From: Bacillus proteolyticus
Lineage (GTDB): Bacteria; Bacillota; Bacilli; Bacillales; Bacillaceae_G
Assembly: GCF_001884065.1 (NCBI RefSeq)
Contig: NZ_MACH01000167.1
Span: forward strand, 122,766 to 186,765
DNA length: 64,000 nt
Reading direction: 5' to 3'
Shown here: positions 55,009 through 64,000 of the stretch, one piece after another
Layout of the letters: each line of letters begins with the position of its first letter
How positions within the stretch are numbered: position 1 is the first letter of the stretch
Notes under the pieces: model-generated
What the model was told of the DNA's origin: nothing
The model's database searches: none
What the model saw: the letters and a program-made list of their open reading frames with translations, nothing else
Position numbers and translations under genes: made by a program

Positions 55009-55488
55009 TTGTTTCAAATTGGTGATAAAATCGTTTATCCAATGCACGGTGCAGGGATCGTCGAAGCGATTGAGGAGAAAGAAATATTAGGTACTTCGCG
55101 TCAATATTGTGTGATACGCATCCTTAGTAAAGATATGCAAGTAATGCTTCCGATGGATCAATTACAAAAATCAGGTATACGTTATGTCGTCGATAAAGGT
55201 ACGTTAGATGGTATACTTCTTGAATTTCATCATGGGGAATCAGACCCCTCACTTTCCTGGAAACAAAGATATACAATGAATATGGAAAAAATGAAGAACG
55301 GCAATCTTCAAGATAGTGCAGAAGTTGTTCGTGATTTACTTCGTCGCAATAAAGAAAGAGCATTAAATGCGAGCGAAAAACAAATGCTAGATAATGCGCG
55401 CAAAATGGTTATTAGCGAAGTTGCGCTCGTACAGAATGTTTCAGAACATCAAGCAACAGAATTTCTTCAAGATACAATCAATCATTAA
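55009..55488 (+). CDS. CarD-family transcriptional regulator
   Basis: A 159-residue CarD/CdnL-type protein. The N-terminal RNA-polymerase-interacting Tudor-like domain is FQIGDKIVYPMHGAGIVEAIEEKEILG; the C-terminal helical part has ESDPSLSWKQRYTMNMEKMKNGNLQDSAEVVRDLLRRNKERALNASEKQMLDNARKMVISE. CarD proteins stabilise open promoter complexes, mainly at rRNA genes. It resembles B. subtilis YdeB. I choose TTG 55009, preceded by GGAGGTG; the in-frame ATG at 54994 overlaps that ribosome site. Confidence 0.93.
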   Translation: MFQIGDKIVYPMHGAGIVEAIEEKEILGTSRQYCVIRILSKDMQVMLPMDQLQKSGIRYVVDKGTLDGILLEFHHGESDPSLSWKQRYTMNMEKMKNGNLQDSAEVVRDLLRRNKERALNASEKQMLDNARKMVISEVALVQNVSEHQATEFLQDTINH

Positions 55489-55491
55489 TTT

Positions 55492-55518
55492 TAAAAATAG
55501 CTGACCGCTATTTTTTTT
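55492..55518 (+). terminator. CarD gene terminator
   Basis: AAAAATAGC TGACC GCTATTTTTTTTT after the stop codon. Confidence 0.85.
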
Positions 55519-55521
55519 TGC

Positions 55522-55560
55522 TTAAAAAGGCCAAAGAGATTTATCTCTTTGGCCTTTTCA
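55522..55560 (-). terminator. gdh terminator
   Basis: AAAAAGGCCAAAGAGA TTTA TCTCTTTGGCCTTTT, just left of the gdh stop codon. Confidence 0.9.
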
Positions 55561-55562
55561 TA

Positions 55563-56360
<798 letters not shown>

Positions 56361-57218
56361 TTATCCTTTTGCAATCCCTAACATAATTCCGGCTGCGATA
56401 ATAAAAACGATACCAACAACGATACCTGTTAATTGACGTTTCGTTTTCTTTTCACCTAATATAAGAATCCCGCCAAGCGTCGAAATAATAATTCCCATTT
56501 GTGATAGTGAAAAGCTTGTTGCAACTCCGACACGCGGCTGTGAAATAAATAAAAACATATTTCCAGCTGCCCAAATTAATCCTGGAATAATATTTCGTAT
56601 CGCATATTTATTAAATGGATGATGTTTAAACGTAAGTAAAATGCCTCCTAACACCATACCAACTGCTTGTGGTAATAAAGCAGACCAACCATCTACGTTA
56701 AATAGCCTAATAACTACTACGTAAACTAAATAACCGACTGTTGAAATTAATAAAATTATGATGCCCCTTTTAAAATTTGCTGCTTGCTCTGCATTTTTTT
56801 CTTCTTCATTTTGAAGTGATGTTAAAATAACACCGATAATAATACAACCGAGCGCCAAAACTCCAAGGACGACTGATATTGTCGTGGACCACTCATGAAA
56901 TACGATGACTCCAAATAAAGTCGTCGCAACTAATTGAAGTCCTGTTGAAATTGGCATCGTCCTCGAAACACCCATTAAATCAATACTTTTTAATTGATTC
57001 GCCTGACCAAGTGCCCAAAATAAACCTGATACAATTCCAACTCCAATAACAGTAGGAGTTAATACTGGCTTCACAAAAATATAAACAACAATCGAGAAAA
57101 TAAGTGCACCAAATGTTGTACCGAGCGTTTGACTATACGGTCCTCCGCCGAGTTTCACGTTAAATAGCACAATACTCCCCCAAAATATAGCTGGTAAAAT
57201 CGCTAAAAGTATATCCAT
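56361..57218 (-). CDS. glcU: Glucose uptake protein GlcU
   Basis: A 285-residue ten-span transporter of the GRP (glucose/ribose porter) family. It begins ILLAILPAIFWGSIVLFNVKLGGGPYSQTLGTTFGALIFS and has GVSRTMPISTGLQLVATTLFGVIVFHEW. It precedes gdh with a 12-bp gap, matching the B. subtilis glcU-gdh pair for glucose uptake and oxidation in germinating or forming spores. I did not find a convincing sigma-G promoter within 50 bp upstream. Confidence 0.94.
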   Translation of the reverse strand: MDILLAILPAIFWGSIVLFNVKLGGGPYSQTLGTTFGALIFSIVVYIFVKPVLTPTVIGVGIVSGLFWALGQANQLKSIDLMGVSRTMPISTGLQLVATTLFGVIVFHEWSTTISVVLGVLALGCIIIGVILTSLQNEEEKNAEQAANFKRGIIILLISTVGYLVYVVVIRLFNVDGWSALLPQAVGMVLGGILLTFKHHPFNKYAIRNIIPGLIWAAGNMFLFISQPRVGVATSFSLSQMGIIISTLGGILILGEKKTKRQLTGIVVGIVFIIAAGIMLGIAKG

Positions 57219-57251
57219 CGCTCATTACCTTTCTTTACTAAATATCATCAG

Positions 57252-57674
57252 TTATCGCTCTACACCATTAGAGTGTGCTTTCATTTTTTCCTTCGCTCGT
57301 GCGCAAACCTTTTCTGCAATCGCACTAGACACATTTTTTTCTCGCTCTACTTTCTTTATCTTAATGTGATCTAAATTGTCTTCCAAAGTAAGTGTAACTT
57401 TGTCATTCGGCGGATTATGCGCCCCTTGAAATGTAAGAAATTGTAGCGTCACTTCAAATCTAGGAACAAATTCATCTTTCTTGCCTAGACGCTTTATATT
57501 TGTAACTGAATCACATTCATACTGATCTTCTGTCGCTTGCCTTATAACTGAGTAATATCGATTAAGTAGTGCACTCTCTAAAAGTTGTTCCTTCGATTCT
57601 TTCGCCCAAGAATAGCTTGGAGAAGAGAAAAAAATAGAACATATCATTGTAATCATTACACATATCTTTTTCAT
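57252..57674 (-). CDS. Secreted DUF3888 protein
   Basis: A 140-residue protein with a signal peptide (MKKICVMITMICSIFFSSPSYSWA, cleavage likely after SWA). The mature part, EQLLESALLNRYYSVIRQATEDQYECDSVTNIKRL, EVTLQFLTFQGAHNPPNDKVTLTLED, matches DUF3888, found in spore-forming Bacillus. It lies upstream of glcU in the same direction with 33 bp between, so it may be in the glcU-gdh transcript. Two Cys remain. Function unknown. Confidence 0.8.
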   Translation of the reverse strand: MKKICVMITMICSIFFSSPSYSWAKESKEQLLESALLNRYYSVIRQATEDQYECDSVTNIKRLGKKDEFVPRFEVTLQFLTFQGAHNPPNDKVTLTLEDNLDHIKIKKVEREKNVSSAIAEKVCARAKEKMKAHSNGVER

Positions 57675-57717
57675 AATTCCCTCCTTGTTCTATAAGTTAG
57701 TGTTCTCAAAATGCCCA

Positions 57718-57757
57718 TAAAAAAACGACTTTTCCTATTTAGGAAAGTCGTTTTCTC
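57718..57757 (-). terminator. Terminator of the moeA-mobB-moaE-moaD operon
   Basis: AAAAACGACTTTTCCTA TTT AGGAAAGTCGTTTT, 17 bp after the moaD stop codon. Confidence 0.9.
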
Positions 57758-57773
57758 TAGTACAAATCCAATA

Positions 57774-58007
57774 TTAACCACCGCTCACCGGTGGTATGAG
57801 TGCAACTACATCACCAGATTGTATCGTATCATCTTCATTTGCATATTCTTCATTAATCGCAACCATAATTGGCGCTGATACTGGTACATTATATTCCTTC
57901 GCGACAATATCTTTTAACTCTGCAACCGTAATATTTTCTTTCTCTATTTGTAATTCACTTGTTCCTGCTTCTTCTTGCAAGTTCGCAAATAACAATACTC
58001 GAATCAT
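57774..58007 (-). CDS. moaD: Molybdopterin synthase small subunit
   Basis: A 77-residue beta-grasp sulfur carrier ending in the required Gly-Gly (ALIPPVSGG). After thiocarboxylation by the MoeB-type adenylyltransferase it donates sulfur to precursor Z. The start MIRVLLFANLQEEAGTSELQIE is standard. It is 2 bp after moaE and last in the operon. Confidence 0.96.
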   Translation of the reverse strand: MIRVLLFANLQEEAGTSELQIEKENITVAELKDIVAKEYNVPVSAPIMVAINEEYANEDDTIQSGDVVALIPPVSGG

Positions 58008-58009
58008 AT

Positions 58010-58474
58010 TTATAGCTCCTTCCCAGGCTCTCCTGCTGGATATGGTGTCTTTTCTAATTGATCACCAATCCACGAGTCGCCATCTTCCCAAAACTCCTTT
58101 TTCCAAATCGGAACAATTTGCTTAATACGCTCCATAATATATTCATTTGCTTCATAGGCCTCTTTACGATGTGGCGTTGATACAGCAACAACAACCGCTA
58201 TATCAGAAATTTGCAACGTGCCAATGCGATGTGTAATCGCAACATGTGTACCAGGCCATTTTTCCTTCACTTCTGTGCCGATTTTCTGTAGCATCTTTTC
58301 TGCCATCGACTTATAAGCAACATACTCTAAGTATAATGTACGACGCCCTTTCGTAAACTCCCTAACCGTTCCAATAAATGTTGTAACAGCACCGCATTCA
58401 CGTCGAATTACTTTCTTTGCCACCTCTTCAATTTGGATTTCTGTATCAATTACTTCATAATACGTATTTATCAT
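58010..58474 (-). CDS. moaE: Molybdopterin synthase catalytic subunit
   Basis: A 154-residue MoaE. Catalytic residues include GAVTTFIGTVREFTKGRRTLYLEYVAYKSMAEK, HRIGTLQISDIAVVVAVSTPHRKEAYEANEYIMERIKQIVPIWKKEFWEDGDSWIG (Lys in the KKE motif). With MoaD it converts cyclic pyranopterin monophosphate to molybdopterin. It overlaps mobB by 4 bp. Confidence 0.97.
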   Translation of the reverse strand: MINTYYEVIDTEIQIEEVAKKVIRRECGAVTTFIGTVREFTKGRRTLYLEYVAYKSMAEKMLQKIGTEVKEKWPGTHVAITHRIGTLQISDIAVVVAVSTPHRKEAYEANEYIMERIKQIVPIWKKEFWEDGDSWIGDQLEKTPYPAGEPGKEL

Positions 58475-58992
58475 TTTGCACTCCTAACCGTTTGTAAAAA
58501 CCAGTCTACATACAATTTTTCTTCTGTTATATGAAATACTTTATAGTCTTCTCTTAAATTTGACAGGACATTATCCCACGTAATAATTGCTACTACGTTT
58601 TCTACCTTATGTAAAAGTTCAATGTCTTCCGCAGAACGAAGTAAAACTACTTTTGAATATTTCTCAGCTTTATAGCCCTCTATTAAAATCGTATCCACTT
58701 CAAAAAATTCGTACAAGCGGATAATTTCTTGCAAGGACCATTCATCTCGTAATGAAGACAGAGATAGTAATCCAGCGCCTTCTACACTACTTACGACAGC
58801 ACCAGCTTTCCGGTGCCTTTCACTATCTTTTTGCGCTACTTCAGGAAAACCACCATGACCATGATGCTTAATTGTAGCAACTTTCATTTCACTTTCAGCT
58901 AATGCATGCACAATTTTCTCTACAAGTGTTGTTTTCCCGCTATTTTGATACCCTACTATTTGTAAGATTGAAGGGGCGTTGCCCATGGCCAA
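58471..58992 (-). CDS. mobB: Molybdopterin-guanine dinucleotide biosynthesis adapter MobB
   Basis: A 173-residue P-loop GTPase-like protein. Walker A is VGYQNSGKTTLVEKI, then MKVATIKHHGHGGFPEV and ILIEGYKAEKYSKVVLLR. It assists guanylylation of molybdopterin. The start may be TTG 58992 (6 nt after AGGG) or ATG 58986; both lie in the end of moeA, so translation is coupled. No mobA is in the window. Confidence 0.93.
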   Translation of the reverse strand: MAMGNAPSILQIVGYQNSGKTTLVEKIVHALAESEMKVATIKHHGHGGFPEVAQKDSERHRKAGAVVSSVEGAGLLSLSSLRDEWSLQEIIRLYEFFEVDTILIEGYKAEKYSKVVLLRSAEDIELLHKVENVVAIITWDNVLSNLREDYKVFHITEEKLYVDWFLQTVRSAK

Positions 58993-60245
58993 TCACATCC
59001 CTCGGAGTGCTCTAACAATAATACAGATACTTTCATCCCTGCTTCAAATCCTCTCGTTCCTCCGGGCAACACGATAAAAGCATTCGCATCTGCGAGTGAA
59101 GATACCGCACTCGATTTATCTAAACCGACCGGCGTCACTTGTAGTGCCCCATTAACAATGCTCGCTTTCGCTCTTACAAAACGAGTAAACGGATTTGGTT
59201 TCGGAAAGTCTTTTTGCAAAATAGCGTCTGCCCTATATATGTGAGGCTCCTTCGCATACAAATACGTTTTTATAACCGGATGCACAAACAATTCGAAACC
59301 TACATAACAAGCTGATGGATTACCTGATAAACCGAAAAGTAACTTTCCATCAACTTCAGCTACTGTCGTTACACTTCCGGGTCTCATCGCTATTTTATTA
59401 AAAAGCACATTCGCCTGTAACTTTTCATAAATAGCCGGTAAGTAGTCGTAATCTCCTACTGAAACACCGCCCGTTGTAATTAAAATATCAACCTCATCCA
59501 TCGCTGATTTAACAGCTGTAAAACATGCATCTAACTCATCGGCAAGTTGTCCATAGTAACGCACTTTCCCGCCAGCTTTCATAATTTGAGCTGCAATCAT
59601 ATAAGAGTTACTATTTCTAATTTTGCCTGGCTCTAGCGACTCATGCACTTCAAGTAATTCGCTTCCTGTCGTTACAATACCGACAACAGGCTGTTTTACA
59701 ACTTTCACAGTGCTATATCCAAACGTCGCTAACAGTGCGGCAACACCTGGATTGATTACAACACCTTTGTTAACAAGGACTTGATTTTGTTTTATATCTT
59801 CTCCTTTAAATGACACATTGTCACCATTTTGGAAAGAGCGTTTCAACTTCATATATGTACTTTCGTTCTTCTCGAATCCTTCCGTCAACTCTAGCATTAC
59901 GACTGCATTGCAATCTTCTGGGATAGCTGCTCCTGTCATAATACGAACCGCCTGAAAAGCTCCTACTTCTTCTAAAAAAACAGAACCTGCTCCGATTTCT
60001 CCTATTACTTCAAATTCAACCGGGTGCTCTTGACTCGCTTCTTTCGTATCTTCTGCTCGAATTGCGAAACCGTCGTAAGGAGAACGATCAAAGTGAGGAA
60101 CGTCGTGATCTGAGACAACATCCTCCCCAAGAATCCTCCCATAACTTTCTGTAATAAAAACTTCTTCAACTTCACCATGCTTAGCGTATTTCATCACCCG
60201 CTCTACTGCCTCAGCAACTTGAATCGGGATTCGTTTTTCTACCAT
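58956..60245 (-). CDS. moeA: Molybdopterin molybdenumtransferase
   Basis: A 429-residue MoeA that inserts molybdenum into adenylylated molybdopterin. Domain signatures include DVVSDHDVPHFDRSPYDGFAIRAED, VRIMTGAAIPEDCNAVVMLE, VGIVTTGSELLEV, ILITTGGVSVGDYDYLPA and FGLSGNPSACYVGFELFVHP. First gene of the leftward mo operon; divergent from moaC with an 83-bp gap that must hold both promoters. Confidence 0.97.
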   Translation of the reverse strand: MVEKRIPIQVAEAVERVMKYAKHGEVEEVFITESYGRILGEDVVSDHDVPHFDRSPYDGFAIRAEDTKEASQEHPVEFEVIGEIGAGSVFLEEVGAFQAVRIMTGAAIPEDCNAVVMLELTEGFEKNESTYMKLKRSFQNGDNVSFKGEDIKQNQVLVNKGVVINPGVAALLATFGYSTVKVVKQPVVGIVTTGSELLEVHESLEPGKIRNSNSYMIAAQIMKAGGKVRYYGQLADELDACFTAVKSAMDEVDILITTGGVSVGDYDYLPAIYEKLQANVLFNKIAMRPGSVTTVAEVDGKLLFGLSGNPSACYVGFELFVHPVIKTYLYAKEPHIYRADAILQKDFPKPNPFTRFVRAKASIVNGALQVTPVGLDKSSAVSSLADANAFIVLPGGTRGFEAGMKVSVLLLEHSEGCDWPWATPLQSYK

Positions 60246-60328
60246 TGTTTCTCACCTCATATTTGCAAAATATCTAATCTCGATTACACTTTATATATTA
60301 AATCGTAATTACTTCAAGGAGGAATTCC

Positions 60329-60814
60329 ATGTCTTCATTCACACATTTCAATGACCAAGGGCGTGCTAAAATGGTTGATATAAGCGACAAAAAAGTAACC
60401 GTTCGAACAGCAATTGCATGCTCTAGCATTCTCGTTACGAAAGAAATTTTCGACAAAATCTCTCACAATGAAATTGGTAAAGGTGATGTATTGGCTGTTG
60501 CACAAATCGCAGGCATTATGGCTGCAAAACGCACTTCTGATATTATCCCAATGTGCCATCCTTTATTGTTAAAAGGTGTTGATGTTTCTTTCGATTGGAA
60601 ACAGTCAGAAGAACAATATCGACTACTTATTGAAGTAAAAGTTAAAACAGAAGGTAGTACCGGCGTTGAAATGGAAGCTTTAACAGCTGCTTCCGCTACC
60701 GCTCTTACCGTGTACGATATGTGTAAAGCTGTTGATAAAGGCATGATTATTGGTGAAACGTACTTACTTGAAAAAACAGGCGGAAAAAATGGAGATTATA
60801 TTAGAAATTCTTAA
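60329..60814 (+). CDS. moaC: Cyclic pyranopterin monophosphate synthase
   Basis: A 161-residue Moa[102 protein letters not shown] are the conserved core. It completes precursor Z synthesis after MoaA. It is the only rightward gene of the cluster, inserted between the two leftward groups. AAGGAGGAATTCC precedes the ATG. Confidence 0.98.
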   Translation: MSSFTHFNDQGRAKMVDISDKKVTVRTAIACSSILVTKEIFDKISHNEIGKGDVLAVAQIAGIMAAKRTSDIIPMCHPLLLKGVDVSFDWKQSEEQYRLLIEVKVKTEGSTGVEMEALTAASATALTVYDMCKAVDKGMIIGETYLLEKTGGKNGDYIRNS

Positions 60815-60831
60815 TACTATCTTTTCCCTTT

Positions 60832-60858
60832 GAACCTAAAGGACTCTCCTTTAGGTTC
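60832..60858. other. Perfect stem-loop between moaC and moeB
   Basis: GAACCTAAAGGA CTC TCCTTTAGGTTC: 12-bp perfect stem, but without a T run on either strand. It lies in the 42-bp convergent gap and touches the moeB stop codon. It may still terminate weakly or stabilise mRNA ends. Confidence 0.55.
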
Positions 60859-61870
60859 ACCCTATATATCTTGCATATAAGCGTTTCGCCACATTCATAT
60901 CATTCGTCCCATGAATAAACGCTCTACCATCTGTAAATAAAACAAAACGATATTTTTCCACCGGAAATGATAATAAATAAGGTGTTTCCTTTACATCCAC
61001 ACTTTTTTGTAAGCGCCTTTTAATTTCTTCTAAATTAAACCCCTGTCGCACACCTGGACGGATTTGAACTGTATTTCGTCCACATAATACTTCTGTTTTC
61101 GTTTGTGCTTCAAATGTTAAACTCGGATATGTACGTAGCTTTCCACAAGATAAACATGTATCCTTTTTCTGTCTATTCACTTTAAATGCCATCTGTTGAT
61201 TATTCCAAAGATCAAATGATAGCATCGTTTCACGAAGTGCCTCAAAATCTTCTACTAATATTTTTAAAGCTTCCGTTATTTGATGCGCAACTACTAATTG
61301 CACTGCTGGCTGTATAATACCGGCCGTATCACATGTCGCTCCGCTCGCTGGATGCTCCATTAAACATCGAAAACATGGCGTTTTTCCTGGCAAGATTGTA
61401 TAAGTTACTCCGTAGCTTCCAACGCATCCCCCATATATCCACGGAACGTTATACATTTGAGATATATCATTAATAAGAAGGCGCGTTTCAAAATTATCCG
61501 TCGCGTCTAATATTAAATCTACACCTTTAATTAACTCTTCCATTTCTTGAACCGTTACATCGGTCACAACCGGGATAATTTCCACTTCAGAATTAATCGC
61601 TTTTAAATGTTCTGCTGCCGCTATCGCTTTCGGCTTATAATGTTTCGCATCTTCCTCTGTATATAATTGTTGCCTTTGTAAATTGCTCCATTCTACATAA
61701 TCACGATCAGCAATCGTTATTTTACCAACACCTGCTCTAACAATTGCTTCTGCATTCGCTGCGCCGAGAGCACCAGCGCCGATAATAAGCACATGCTTCC
61801 CTCTTATTTTTCGCTGCCCTTCTTCTCCAACACCAGAAAATAATATTTGTCTTGAATATCGCTCCTGCAT
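60857..61870 (-). CDS. moeB: MoeB/ThiF-type sulfur-carrier adenylyltransferase
   Basis: A 337-residue E1-like enzyme that adenylates the C-terminus of MoaD (or ThiS). The ATP site is VLIIGAGALGAANAEAIVRAGVGKITIADRDYVEWSNLQRQ, with DLILDATDNFETRLLIND and GGCVGSYGVTYTILPGKTPCFRCLMEHP. Zinc Cys pairs are CFRC and CLSC. The C-terminal 70 residues are an extra domain. Genomic context (between moaC and moaA) supports a MoaD partner, so I call it moeB; thiF-like use cannot be excluded. Confidence 0.9.
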   Translation of the reverse strand: MQERYSRQILFSGVGEEGQRKIRGKHVLIIGAGALGAANAEAIVRAGVGKITIADRDYVEWSNLQRQQLYTEEDAKHYKPKAIAAAEHLKAINSEVEIIPVVTDVTVQEMEELIKGVDLILDATDNFETRLLINDISQMYNVPWIYGGCVGSYGVTYTILPGKTPCFRCLMEHPASGATCDTAGIIQPAVQLVVAHQITEALKILVEDFEALRETMLSFDLWNNQQMAFKVNRQKKDTCLSCGKLRTYPSLTFEAQTKTEVLCGRNTVQIRPGVRQGFNLEEIKRRLQKSVDVKETPYLLSFPVEKYRFVLFTDGRAFIHGTNDMNVAKRLYARYIG

Positions 61871-61886
61871 ACGATAGCCTCCTTTC

Positions 61887-62900
61887 TTATCCTCCTATAT
61901 AAGACATTTCAATTTTCGGACGATTCTTTGCACTTTCTTCTGTCCGTTCATCCGAATACCTATCTTTTCTATTCATCCACACATCTTGTATAACGCTTAA
62001 TAACTCATCATCCGAAAGGTTTCCTCTAAGAAGTTTCCTTACATCCAATCCTTCTGTCGCAAATAAGCAAGTATAAAACTTTCCATCTGCTGAAATTCTC
62101 GCTCTCGTACAAGAGGAACAAAATGATTCAGAAACAGAAGTAATAAAACCGACTTCAACATTTGTTCCAACGTACCGATATCGCTTCGCAACTTCACCGA
62201 AATAATGCGCTTCAGCTGGCTCAAGCGGATACACTTTATGAATCATCTCGATCAATTCTCGCTTTGTAACCACTTGATCGAAATTCCATCCATTCGTACT
62301 ACCAACATCCATAAACTCAATAAACCTAAGCGTGATTCCTCGCTCTTTAAAATACGCAGCCATCGGAAGTACTTGATGATCGTTCATCCCTTTTTTCACA
62401 ACCATATTTACTTTCACTTCAAGCCCTGCCTCTTTTGCTGCTTTAATTCCCTTAATCACAGGTTTCGTATTAATATTTCTACCATTAATGTCCCTAAATG
62501 TATCGTCATCTATTGCATCTAAACTAACATTTACTCTATGTAATCCAGCTTCTTTTAATGCCTTTGCTTGTTTCGTTAAATGAATAGCATTTGTCGTTAA
62601 TCCTATATCTACTAGCCCGTCAATTTTCACGAGACGTGCAATAAGTTTTGTTAAATCTTTACGAAGCAGTGGTTCACCACCAGTAAGTCTAATTTTTCGT
62701 ACACCGATGCTAACGAACACTTTTGCCAAACGTTCGATTTCATCAAACGTTAGTAAAAACTCATCTTTCAAAAAAGCATAATCAGGCCCAAATACTTCCG
62801 CTGGCATACAATATGTACATCTAAAATTGCAACGATCAATGACAGATATGCGTAAATCTTGAAGTGGGCGTCCAAAAAAGTCTTTAACCATCTCCTGCAT
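61887..62900 (-). CDS. moaA: GTP 3',8-cyclase MoaA
   Basis: A 337-residue radical-SAM enzyme that rearranges GTP in the first molybdenum cofactor step. The N-terminal cluster is C24, C28, C31 in [14 protein letters not shown]; the second cluster is in [22 protein letters not shown]. The required C-terminal Gly-Gly is present (SYIGG). [12 protein letters not shown] is the SAM motif. The ATG at 62900 follows GGGAGGGTGGC. It is 16 bp upstream of moeB, an operon. Confidence 0.97.
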   Translation of the reverse strand: MQEMVKDFFGRPLQDLRISVIDRCNFRCTYCMPAEVFGPDYAFLKDEFLLTFDEIERLAKVFVSIGVRKIRLTGGEPLLRKDLTKLIARLVKIDGLVDIGLTTNAIHLTKQAKALKEAGLHRVNVSLDAIDDDTFRDINGRNINTKPVIKGIKAAKEAGLEVKVNMVVKKGMNDHQVLPMAAYFKERGITLRFIEFMDVGSTNGWNFDQVVTKRELIEMIHKVYPLEPAEAHYFGEVAKRYRYVGTNVEVGFITSVSESFCSSCTRARISADGKFYTCLFATEGLDVRKLLRGNLSDDELLSVIQDVWMNRKDRYSDERTEESAKNRPKIEMSYIGG

Positions 62901-62985
62901 CGCCACCCTCCCTTTCTGCCAAATTTCTCTCTTTTCATTCTATTATAATATATTTTCGAACTGCGATGTTTTTGCTCACGTGAAT

Positions 62986-63062
62986 AAAGTGAAACTTTAA
63001 ATAATAGAAAGTTATCAATTCCCCTCTGATTAGCGAAGATGACTCTCAAATACCGGGATAAA
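62986..63062 (+). repeat. bcr1-like repeat, diverged copy (family 2)
   Basis: AAAGTGAAACTTTAAATAATAG at the left and CTCTGATTAGCGAAG ... AAATACCGGGATAAA at the right, about 77 bp. The first 15 bases are the same as the copy at 14.3 kb. It lies between the moaA start and the collagen-like gene terminator. Confidence 0.6.
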
Positions 63063-63097
63063 AAAACCTTGAAACATAAAAGTTCCAAGGTTTTCTA
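63063..63097 (-). terminator. Terminator of the collagen-like protein gene
   Basis: Leftward AAAACCTTGGAAC TTTTAT GTTTCAAGGTTTTTTT, right after the stop codon. Confidence 0.9.
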
Positions 63098-63101
63098 CTT
63101 A

Positions 63102-64000
63102 TTAACTTAATCTAATAATAGTTAGAGTAGCTCCTGGCGTTGTCGTAGATAATGTAGCTATTGCAACTAATCCAAATAATTGCAAACTAACAGCAGCTCC
63201 AGCAGGCAAGTTAGCAATTATTGGTGCACTAAATGAACCAGTAGCCACTACCGGAGAGTTTATCGTTCCCGCAAGCGGACTGCCATTTACAGTTATACGA
63301 GAACTTACAATTAATCCTGCCGTTAGATTAATTGTATAGGCTATATAATAATTCCCTGCATTCGCAACTGTAAATACAGTATTTCCACCACTAACGGTTA
63401 TTCCTGGTCCAATATTTTGATTGTTCGGTAATGGGATATTCGTACCACCTAATAAAACGGAAATAGCTGTTCCTGATGTATTATTCGCAAATGCATACGT
63501 TGCAGTTGTACTAACTCCAGTCACTCCGGTTGCTCCGGTTGCTCCAGTAGCCCCCGTTGGACCTTGGATTCCTTGCGGTCCTTGTGAACCAGTAGCTCCC
63601 GTATCCCCTGTCGGGCCTTGTGGGCCTTGCAAGCCTTGCACACCTTGAATGCCAGTTGGGCCTTGTGGACCAGTCGGACCTTGGATTCCCTGTGGGCCCT
63701 GTGCTCCGGTTGCTCCGGTTGCTCCTTGTATCCCTTGTGGGCCTTGTGCTCCTTGAATTCCTTGTGGACCGGTTGGGCCTTGAATTCCTTGTGGACCTTG
63801 TATCCCTTGTGGACCTTGATCTCCTGTTGCTCCTGTTACACCTTGTATTCCTTGTGGACCTTGAATTCCTTGTGGGCCTGTTGGACCTATTTCTCCTTGC
63901 ACACCTTGTATTCCTTGTGGACCCTGTAAACCCGTCACTCCGGTTGCCCCTGTTTCTCCTGTTGCTCCTGTCGGGCCTGGTGGTCCACCGGATGGACCGG
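63102..64000 (-). CDS. Collagen-like spore-surface glycoprotein (BclB/BclA type), 3' part
   Basis: The frame is open to the window edge, so the N-terminus (where an exosporium leader would be) is outside. About 165 visible residues are Gly-X-Y repeats: [16 protein letters not shown], then [22 protein letters not shown], mostly [12 protein letters not shown] and GPTGPQ blocks. The last ~135 residues are a beta-rich globular domain ([66 protein letters not shown]) that matches the C-terminal trimerising domain of Bacillus collagen-like exosporium proteins, nearest BclB-type in my memory. Thr-rich X-Y positions suit O-glycosylation. The GTG at 63938 is an internal codon, not the start. Confidence 0.88.
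   Translation of the reverse strand, partial: GPSGGPPGPTGATGETGATGVTGLQGPQGIQGVQGEIGPTGPQGIQGPQGIQGVTGATGDQGPQGIQGPQGIQGPTGPQGIQGAQGPQGIQGATGATGAQGPQGIQGPTGPQGPTGIQGVQGLQGPQGPTGDTGATGSQGPQGIQGPTGATGATGATGVTGVSTTATYAFANNTSGTAISVLLGGTNIPLPNNQNIGPGITVSGGNTVFTVANAGNYYIAYTINLTAGLIVSSRITVNGSPLAGTINSPVVATGSFSAPIIANLPAGAAVSLQLFGLVAIATLSTTTPGATLTIIRLS

Noticed and set aside
63421-63929. Plus-strand frames rich in Pro/Val or Trp/Leu at the right edge
   Set aside because: They are complements of the collagen Gly-X-Y repeats.

Overview
The window is a 64 kb piece of a low-GC Firmicute chromosome that matches the Bacillus cereus group (B. cereus / anthracis / thuringiensis; I cannot choose the species). 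Gene content and order follow the B. subtilis rpsD-tyrS-acsA-acuABC-ccpA-aroA-murC-ytpT and ytpPQR-ytoP-ytnP-trmB-ytmP-amyX-pepV-ytgP-ytfP backbone. A collagen-like spore-surface protein at the right edge and dispersed repeats of the type known from this group support the assignment. The window carries no rRNA, tRNA, IS transposase or CRISPR array that I can see.

Layout. 1-9 kb: 5' part of a methionine gamma-lyase gene, rpsD with its leader, an orphan HsdR-N-type nuclease-like gene sitting between two near-identical terminators, tyrS under a tyrosine T-box, an overlapping three-gene ECF sigma-factor operon, an acetyltransferase, and acsA with a CcpA site over its first codons. 9-18 kb: acuABC, a repeat element abutting a hydrolase gene remnant, a two-component system, an ankyrin lipoprotein, an oxidoreductase, mscL and small genes. 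This block occupies the place where B. subtilis has motPS. 18-28 kb: ccpA, aroA (DAHP synthase/chorismate mutase), a CamS lipoprotein, ytxJ, ytxG, ampS, small membrane and acetyltransferase genes, murC. 28-47 kb: a nicotinate phosphoribosyltransferase-like gene, a greatly enlarged sftA with three coding minisatellites, an amidase lipoprotein, ytpR/ytpQ/ytpP, peptidases, ytnP lactonase, trmB, pullulanase, thpR, pepV, ytzE. 47-54 kb: pseudouridine synthase, murJ-like flippase, ytfP, a 14-TM drug exporter, an SRPBCC-ArsR operon. 54-64 kb: a structured intergenic element, sporulation-linked small genes (DUF3973, cse60), a CarD regulator, glcU-gdh, a molybdenum cofactor cluster (moaD, moaE, mobB, moeA, moaC, moeB, moaA), and the 3' part of a collagen-like glycoprotein gene.

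Themes. Acetate and carbon control (acsA, acuABC, ccpA, pulA, three candidate cre sites), cell-wall synthesis and turnover (murC, murJ, amidase, SftA), translation (rpsD, tyrS, trmB, ytpR), and spore functions (gdh/glcU, cse60, collagen-like protein) are interleaved. Most transcription is leftward.

The least-explained structure is non-coding. One repeat family has 20-bp tandem units ending in an ACTTACCGACA box, and in two copies an attached terminator hairpin; four copies are visible. A second family begins AAAGTGAAACTTTAA and is bcr1-like; four copies lie near leftward gene starts. A three-hairpin element at 53.8-54.0 kb has terminator-like ends on both strands. No complete novel multi-gene system is evident. 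The best candidates for undescribed biology are the orphan nuclease-like gene, the ECF sigma trio and these repeats.
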